Assembly: GCA_040505895.1 (NCBI GenBank)
Contig: JBEVXU010000016.1
Location: 248,001 to 312,000 of the forward strand
Origin: Vondammii sp040505895
Lineage (GTDB): Bacteria; Pseudomonadota; Gammaproteobacteria; Chromatiales; Chromatiaceae
DNA length: 64,000 nt
Direction: 5' to 3'
Positions 59,494 to 64,000 of the stretch are shown in pieces. Position 1 is the first letter of the stretch. Each line of letters starts with the position of its first letter. The translations under genes and the position numbers were made by a program. The notes under the pieces were generated by a model. That model searched no databases. It worked only from the letters and a program-made list of their open reading frames with translations, and was not told the DNA's origin.

Positions 59494-60723
59494 GTGAAAC
59501 GTTTTCTCCAATTTGCAATAGATTTTATCCGTGCCGGCTTTACCGGTGGTCTTATGTTCTGGGCCTGGATGCTATTCCTCTCCTTCTTCATCATGCTCTG
59601 GGGCTATGGTGAATTTGTCCAGATCCGCGACGGCATGATTGTCACCAACCTCACCGACCAGGTCAGCTGGGGACTCTATCTGGCCAACTTCGTCTTTATG
59701 GTGGGTGTCGCCGCAGCAGCGGTGACGGTGGTCTTTCCCGCCTATGTCTACAAACACCACGAGTTGCACAAGATAGTCGTTCTCGGCGAGATGCTGGCGA
59801 TCGCAGCTGTGATTATGTGTCTGCTGTTTGTAACTGCCCATATGGGTAGGCCCGACAGGATTTGGCACATCATTCCGGTGATCGGCATCTACAACTGGCC
59901 CAACGCCATGTTGACCTGGGACGTCCTGGTACTTACCGGCTATCTGATCCTCAACCTCGTTGGCGGCTTCTACTTTCTGTTCAAGAAGTATTCAGGCCAG
60001 CCACTGAACAAGTCCTTCTATATACCGCTGATATTTATCGCCATCGTCTGGGCGCTGAGTATCCACACGGTAACGGCATTCCTTATCAACACCATGCCGG
60101 CACGACCTATGTGGCACCATTCAATAATGCCGATCAAGTTCATAACCACCGCCTTTGCGGCAGGTCCGTCACTGATCATCATCGTCTTTATGCTGGTACG
60201 CAAGTTCACTCCGCTGAAGATTGCCGATGAGGCATTCCACATGCTCTCTCAGATTGTCACCTGGTGTCTTGGTATCGCCCTTTTCCTGGTTCTTTCAGAG
60301 ATCGTCACCGAACTCTACCCCAGCACTGAACACACCGCGGGGCTGAAATACCTGATGTTTGGTCACAATGGGCTCAATATGCTGGTTCCGTTCTTCTGGA
60401 CTGCCATTGTCTTGATGGTCGGGTCATTTATTCTGTTGCTGATTCCCAAGGTTAGAAAAAACATGAAGATCCTGCCTTTCCTCTGCGTTGGGGTCTTTGT
60501 CGGCATCTGGATCGATAAGGGAATGGGGCTGATGCTGCCGGGTGTGATTCCGACACCTATAGGTGAATTCGCTGAATACAGTCCATCCATGATTGAGATG
60601 ATGATCATCCTCGGCGTCTGGGCTATTGGTCTCTTTATCCTGACTGTGCTGATCAAAGGCGCAGTTGGGGTCTTGCTGGGAGATGTCAGCTATGGAGGGA
60701 AGTCAGATGCAACGGCAACCTGA
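59494..60723 (+). CDS. NrfD/PsrC-family quinone-interacting membrane protein
   Basis: 409 residues from a GTG start, with about ten transmembrane helices. The first helix (GGLMFWAWMLFLSFFIMLWG), a TAHMGRPDRIWHIIP segment and a well-conserved WDVLVLTGYLILN are typical of the NrfD superfamily, the members of which accept electrons from or donate them to quinones (PsrC, DsrP, ActC). The size and layout are closest to DsrP. It should hand electrons between the membrane quinone pool and the periplasmic ferredoxin. No cytochrome b-type heme ligands were obvious in this protein. Confidence 0.92.
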   Translation: MKRFLQFAIDFIRAGFTGGLMFWAWMLFLSFFIMLWGYGEFVQIRDGMIVTNLTDQVSWGLYLANFVFMVGVAAAAVTVVFPAYVYKHHELHKIVVLGEMLAIAAVIMCLLFVTAHMGRPDRIWHIIPVIGIYNWPNAMLTWDVLVLTGYLILNLVGGFYFLFKKYSGQPLNKSFYIPLIFIAIVWALSIHTVTAFLINTMPARPMWHHSIMPIKFITTAFAAGPSLIIIVFMLVRKFTPLKIADEAFHMLSQIVTWCLGIALFLVLSEIVTELYPSTEHTAGLKYLMFGHNGLNMLVPFFWTAIVLMVGSFILLLIPKVRKNMKILPFLCVGVFVGIWIDKGMGLMLPGVIPTPIGEFAEYSPSMIEMMIILGVWAIGLFILTVLIKGAVGVLLGDVSYGGKSDATAT

Positions 60724-60799
60724 GCAGCACACTGACAAATCGATCCCGGCACGTCTGAGAGGTCATGCCGACTCCACCGATTCTAGGAGACGAAAGAGA

Positions 60800-61594
60800 A
60801 TGATTAGCTACCGATTGTTTGGATCAGCCATAGGCCTCTGCCTGTTGGCGGCTGCATCCACAGCCCCTGTCTTCGGAGAAGCGACCCAGCAGGGTAAAGA
60901 GTGCTTCGAAAGCAGGGACGGAAGAAGTCAGGTTGTACAGCGGGAGATCGCCCCAGGCACTCCCAACGTCAAGTGCTCACCCACCACCAGCGGTGTTTTG
61001 TGGTGGGGCGACCCCTTCGATGGAACCATCCCAATGGGCGATATGGCGGTAGAAGCCGACTACACCCATGAAGAGGCCGTGGTCAAGCCACGCGAACCAC
61101 AGATCGACAAAAACAAACTTCTGACGATCTGTGCCGTAGCCTGCCACAACGGCGAGTATGTGCCGGTGCCGGTGAACAAGAATCCACGCCCGCTGAAGAT
61201 GCATAAGGATATCGTCCCCGATTCAATGGACCTGAAACATGGCAAGGGTGCAATCTGGTGCCTCAGTTGCCACCACCCGACCGACCGGACAAAGCTGATC
61301 GACAACTTCGACAACAAGGTCAGCTTCAACCAGCCGCAAAAACTCTGCGGCAAGTGTCACGGCCAGGTTCTCAGGCGTTGGCGCGAGGGTATCCACGGCA
61401 AGCGTATCGGTATGTGGAACAAGGGCGGAAAGAAGCGTTGGTGGGTCTGCACCGAATGCCACAACCCCCACGATATACAGCAGGGCGACAGAACATCGGG
61501 CTTTGCTCAGTTACATCCGGAACCGGCGCCAAATTTGCCAAAAACCATGGCTAACGCTGACCATGAGCGCGTCAAGCACGGACCGGGTCACTAG
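60800..61594 (+). CDS. Secreted tetraheme cytochrome c with one CX3CH site
   Basis: 264 residues. Signal peptide (LFGSAIGLCLLAAASTAPVFG). Four heme-binding motifs: CAVACH at 111-116 (CX3CH, an unusual spacing), CLSCHH at 154, CGKCHG at 183 and CTECHN at 217, along with several His that may serve as sixth ligands (HKDIVP, HGKRIG). A Trp-rich early region (GVLWWGDPFDGT) and a Lys/Arg-rich segment (HGKRIGMWNKGGKKRWWV) stand out. I cannot link it to a named cytochrome family; parts recall NrfB/DsrJ-type carriers. It follows the NrfD gene by 76 bases; ATG 60800 was preferred to an in-frame ATG inside the NrfD gene. Predicted to carry electrons in the periplasm. Confidence 0.88.
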   Translation: MISYRLFGSAIGLCLLAAASTAPVFGEATQQGKECFESRDGRSQVVQREIAPGTPNVKCSPTTSGVLWWGDPFDGTIPMGDMAVEADYTHEEAVVKPREPQIDKNKLLTICAVACHNGEYVPVPVNKNPRPLKMHKDIVPDSMDLKHGKGAIWCLSCHHPTDRTKLIDNFDNKVSFNQPQKLCGKCHGQVLRRWREGIHGKRIGMWNKGGKKRWWVCTECHNPHDIQQGDRTSGFAQLHPEPAPNLPKTMANADHERVKHGPGH

Positions 61595-61640
61595 ATAGGC
61601 GATGCATACCGGCACTACCATTGGTGGAAAATTCAATTGT

Positions 61641-61668
61641 CAGACCGACTGTCTCTACAGCCGGTCTG
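61641..61668. other. Hairpin after the tetraheme gene
   Basis: CAGACCG-A-CTGT, loop, ACAG-C-CGGTCTG. A stable stem but no T tract, so more likely an RNA 3'-end stabiliser or weak terminator than a clean Rho-independent terminator. Confidence 0.45.
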
Positions 61669-61724
61669 GTGTTGATCTGTCCAGCCTGAAACAGCTGTTA
61701 TGCGCTGCTAACTACAACGATTAT

Positions 61725-61792
61725 GCGTAGAGGGCAGGGGTGACCGATATTATGATAGAAACACCCCCTATGGTCGACCATGCCCTCTACGC
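61725..61792. repeat. Inverted repeat upstream of the c4-like gene
   Basis: GCGTAGAGGGCA (61725-61736) is answered by TGCCCTCTACGC (61781-61792) across a 44-base loop, 12 perfect pairs. It lies 42 bases before the cytochrome start and could be a hairpin in the leader or a regulator site. Confidence 0.6.
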
Positions 61793-61833
61793 CCCCTTTT
61801 CCCTCCAACTTCACTATTTTGGGGATTAATACA

Positions 61834-62439
61834 ATGACGGCTAACAAGACACTGATTACGGCCCTCGGAATCATTACCGCTTCACTGATGGCCAACCCGG
61901 CACAGGCAATCGATGCCGCTAGCCTTTACAAAGAGCGGACATGTATCGCCTGTCACGGCGCTGAAGGTCGAGTACCCGCCATGGATGAGTATCCAAAGAT
62001 TGCCGGACAAACCGCACCCTACATGCTGGCTCAGATGAAAGATATCAAAAACGGTTTGCGCACCAGTTCCCACTCTGCTGCGATGAGAAACGTAATGCAT
62101 ATGACTAACGATGAGGAGATGGCTATCCTTGTCGAGTGGCTATCCGGCCTGCCGGAAGGAGCTTCGGCGAGCGCTACCGCAGAGGATGCCGCACAGGATG
62201 GTGCTCAACTCTATCTGACAAAGGCGTGTGCGTCTTGTCATGGCGCTGACGGTCGCACTCCTTTAACCCCTGTCTTTCCAAAAGTTGCCGGTCAGAATGC
62301 CGGGTATATCTTCAACCAGTTGCGCGACACCAAAAATCGTAGCCGCAATAACGGACAGACCGGTGTAATGACGGGCATCATGGCCAACGTCACTGAAGTG
62401 GAGATGCGGACTATCGCAAATTGGCTTTCCGCACAGTAG
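61834..62439 (+). CDS. Diheme cytochrome c4-like protein
   Basis: 201 residues. Signal peptide (LITALGIITASLMANPAQA), then two similar c-type domains: CIACHG at about 30 and CASCHG at about 134, each followed by a PKIAGQ or PKVAGQ block and a later Met-containing loop (MRNVMHM, MTGIM) for the axial Met. This is the c4 layout, a soluble or membrane-near electron carrier that delivers to cytochrome oxidases. ATG 61834, with GGGGA upstream, was chosen because upstream codons do not add a signal. The 239-base gap and leader hairpin suggest its own promoter in addition to read-through from the redox operon. Confidence 0.92.
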   Translation: MTANKTLITALGIITASLMANPAQAIDAASLYKERTCIACHGAEGRVPAMDEYPKIAGQTAPYMLAQMKDIKNGLRTSSHSAAMRNVMHMTNDEEMAILVEWLSGLPEGASASATAEDAAQDGAQLYLTKACASCHGADGRTPLTPVFPKVAGQNAGYIFNQLRDTKNRSRNNGQTGVMTGIMANVTEVEMRTIANWLSAQ

Positions 62440-62478
62440 ATGCTGCCACTGTAGGCCGAAGCTGAAAAACCGTATCGT

Positions 62479-62931
62479 CTAATTTGACAAAAGAGCATCC
62501 GTCAAGGCGACAATCTGTTCATAGTAGGCATCACGTTCTATGTCGAGGATACCAGAGCCGAAGAGCTCGGCATCGACTGCGGTGGCAAGATCGCCATAGT
62601 TGACCAACACCGACTGGTAGAGGATCAGTGCGGGCAGTAAGTCTGTGCGATCCTCGAAGTAGCTGTGCAATGAGATCACGTAACCATCGTCCGGGGCCTC
62701 CGATACCGCCTCTGTCTTGGCAAACAAACCCGGCTCAATGCCATCGGAAACGAATTCAATCCTGACCGGGTAACGAATACACCTTCTATCCTCAAGAATG
62801 CGTAGCACGGTAGGGTAGTCGATAACGGGACCATAAAGTGAGCGGATCTGGCTTGCCTTCTCAATCACATGTTTTGATACAGCACTGTGAATGACTTTAC
62901 CGGGACGTTTTTTGACCTTTTTATGTTCCAT
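62479..62931 (-). CDS. Conserved hypothetical protein, 150 aa
   Basis: Not recognised by name. A basic N-terminus (EHKKVKKRPGKVIHSAVSKH), a helix-strand region with YGPVIDYPTVLRILEDRRC and PVRIEFVSDGIEPGLFAKTE, and an acidic C-terminal half. No signal peptide, membrane segment or cofactor motif. It converges with the cytochrome gene with 39 bases between stops. The regular length and well-conserved-looking blocks suggest a true gene of a gammaproteobacterial family. Confidence 0.75.
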   Translation of the reverse strand: MEHKKVKKRPGKVIHSAVSKHVIEKASQIRSLYGPVIDYPTVLRILEDRRCIRYPVRIEFVSDGIEPGLFAKTEAVSEAPDDGYVISLHSYFEDRTDLLPALILYQSVLVNYGDLATAVDAELFGSGILDIERDAYYEQIVALTDALLSN

Positions 62932-63047
62932 AGATTTACCTAAATATTTTTGAAACCGGGCCTGCTATACAGCAGTACGACAGCCCCTTTATAATAACCT
63001 AATTCACTGGACAATCCGTTCCAAATCAAGCTCAACAAAGGATACCT

Positions 63048-63425
63048 ATGCCAGAATATCAGCTCAATTTTACCGACAAAGCTGAAGAGGATGTATCACG
63101 CCAACGCACCCTCGACGAGATGAAAGCTTTCATCTCCACTATGGATGATCGTCCACTTGCTATTGTCACACTGGATGAGAAGCAGAGTATGCAGTGGGAT
63201 GAGGAAGGCGATATCGATTATCAAGACGAGTATGGGCGACAGATTGTCGATCAGGTTACTGACGGTATCACCGAGACACTTGTAATACGTAGCTACGAAG
63301 GTCTCCCTGTAGCCCTGGCCGCACTAAATGGAAATAATGGATGGCAAGGCCTGGGCATAGATAAACGGTTGCGCTTTGAGATCGCAACCATGATGCAATT
63401 CGACGAGACCGACTTATCCTCCTGA
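63048..63425 (+). CDS. Hypothetical protein, 125 aa
   Basis: Not recognised. A soluble, acidic protein with two duplicated-looking acidic blocks (QWDEEGDIDYQDEYGRQIVD and MMQFDETDLSS) and a basic N-terminal third. RBS AAAGGATACCT before ATG. It may be a small regulatory or stress protein; nothing more can be said from the sequence. Bases 63426-63616, downstream, contain no gene. Confidence 0.65.
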   Translation: MPEYQLNFTDKAEEDVSRQRTLDEMKAFISTMDDRPLAIVTLDEKQSMQWDEEGDIDYQDEYGRQIVDQVTDGITETLVIRSYEGLPVALAALNGNNGWQGLGIDKRLRFEIATMMQFDETDLSS

Positions 63426-63616
63426 CATACGTCACTTCGCCCCTTACACACAGTAACCCGCGCTCCACTGACCAGGGCAGCCGAAGCTCTACTCCGTAGG
63501 TTCACTGTTTTCGGCTGGAGATTGATCAGGGGCCACCCCCGATCCATCCAAGCCACCAAACCCGGAACTGCCCTCCTCCCTTCCGGCATCACCTAACCCC
63601 TACAAAAAATACACCT

Positions 63617-63651
63617 TAAATAAAAAAGGGGCGACCCGAAGGCCGCCCCTT
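63617..63651 (-). terminator. Rho-independent terminator of the 67-aa gene
   Basis: Stem AAGGGGCG / CGCCCCTT (63626-63633 / 63644-63651) with an inner CC-CGAA-GG loop. On the minus strand a run of T (A22-27 on the plus strand) follows directly, so it stops transcription of the gene at 63680-63883. Confidence 0.85.
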
Positions 63652-63679
63652 AATCACCACTTAATGGTATGCGTCAGGA

Positions 63680-63883
63680 TCAGACGATGTTACGAGGTGC
63701 GAAGGACATGGAGCGGAACTCGCTCTTGTACTTCGACTCGCCGATCTTCTTGACCTTGGCGTTACCCATCTTATAGTTGTAGTTACCAGAGATCTGGTCA
63801 GGCACACGACCCTGCAGCACGTTGCTGGGCTGGGAAGTGTTGATGAAGGGCTGAATAAAGGGGACGCATCTATTTTTATTCAT
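63680..63883 (-). CDS. Small basic protein, 67 aa, strongly biased codons
   Basis: Not recognised. Sequence features: QPFINTSQPSNVLQGRVPDQ, then GNYNYKMGNAKVKKIGESKY and FRSMSFAPRNIV, basic and without cysteine-rich, membrane or signal features (one Cys near the start). The codons in the C-terminal half (AAC, AAG, ATC, GGC, TTC, CTC-like choices) are those of highly expressed genes, unlike the mixed use in the N-terminal ten codons. A good RBS (GGAAGG) precedes the ATG at 63881-63883, and a strong terminator follows. It may be an abundant small protein or the tail of a larger gene revived by a new start. Upstream bases 63884-64000 show nothing else. Confidence 0.7.
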   Translation of the reverse strand: MNKNRCVPFIQPFINTSQPSNVLQGRVPDQISGNYNYKMGNAKVKKIGESKYKSEFRSMSFAPRNIV

Positions 63884-64000
63884 TTTTCGGCCTTCCTCTC
63901 CCCCGTCTTTCAACCCTCATACCTAATCTTCTCTCTATCTCATCAACGAAGTGTGCATCACCTGTCAATTGATTTCTATTGAATGATTCGTCTATAAACC

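Noticed and set aside
58725..59594. 289-codon frame antisense to the ferredoxin
   Set aside because: Shadow of the cysteine-rich sense gene with its 16 ordered cluster cysteines.
58452..60723. A dsr locus (DsrO and DsrP)
   Set aside because: Type and order resemble DsrO/DsrP, but no dsrAB, dsrC, dsrMK or dsrJ is nearby and the cytochrome differs, so the name was not used.

Overview
The window looks like a chromosomal segment of a gammaproteobacterium, probably from the Chromatiales or a related sulfur-oxidising lineage. The basis is the conserved gammaproteobacterial block ndk-rlmN-pilF-rodZ-hisS-yfgM-bamB-der, FimV, DNA polymerase II, exonuclease I and RelA, together with c-type cytochromes, an NrfD/ferredoxin redox operon and a SoxW-like thioredoxin. 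The lineage is an inference; no rRNA or marker alignment was possible. Most of the window is compact, moderately GC-rich and made of short operons. Three stretches are visibly richer in A+T: the NRPS gene (5.8-9.8 kb), the aroQ pair with the gap beside it (26-27.6 kb), and the leader of the redox operon (57.3-58.0 kb).

Layout. 0-11 kb: end of a LysE/RhtB exporter, the RNA helicase deaD, a DUF2889 gene caught between two inverted miniature repeats, a phytase-like secreted protein, a BKACE enzyme, a one-module NRPS (C-A-PCP-TE) whose thioesterase appears to use Cys, and a bile-acid-symporter-like permease with a probable ATC start. 11-23.7 kb: tesA and ybbA/ybbP (divergent, with overlapping start codons), a CHASE2 adenylate cyclase facing a FecR/TPR pair, DNA polymerase II, and an isolated HupK-like protein. 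23.7-30.3 kb: EAL-HDOD protein, yaaA, two adjacent aroQ-type genes framed by tRNA-Ser-derived repeats, tRNA-Ser(GGA), a YbaK deacylase, a methyltransferase and a CBS protein. 30.3-42.4 kb: fimV, a three-gene operon with a thioredoxin-like protein, a voltage-sensor-type potassium channel with a separate RCK protein, an ankyrin lipoprotein, sbcB and a FAD oxidoreductase. 42.5-53.3 kb: der-bamB-yfgM-hisS, then a 266-bp miniature element exactly where ispG normally lies, then rodZ-pilF-rlmN-ndk and relA. 53.3-57.3 kb: DUF1015, a ferredoxin-like protein and a DRE-TIM aldolase.

57.3-62.4 kb holds the best candidate for an undescribed system: a near-consensus sigma-54 promoter, a small Tat-motif protein, a Tat-targeted ferredoxin with four [4Fe-4S] motifs, an NrfD-type quinone-interacting membrane protein, a tetraheme cytochrome with one CX3CH site, and a c4-like diheme cytochrome. 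No molybdopterin or other catalytic subunit is present. The module could pass electrons between the quinone pool and periplasmic cytochromes. The small Tat protein repeats a motif from the ferredoxin's N-terminal region.

A second theme is miniature repeats. Two 166-167-bp palindromic elements, four copies of a REP-containing family (one lacking the REP), a 266-bp TIR element and a paired intergenic repeat sit tightly against genes. Three genes (the LysE-type exporter, fimV and DUF2889) take their stop codon, and in one case the last 27 codons, from such an element.
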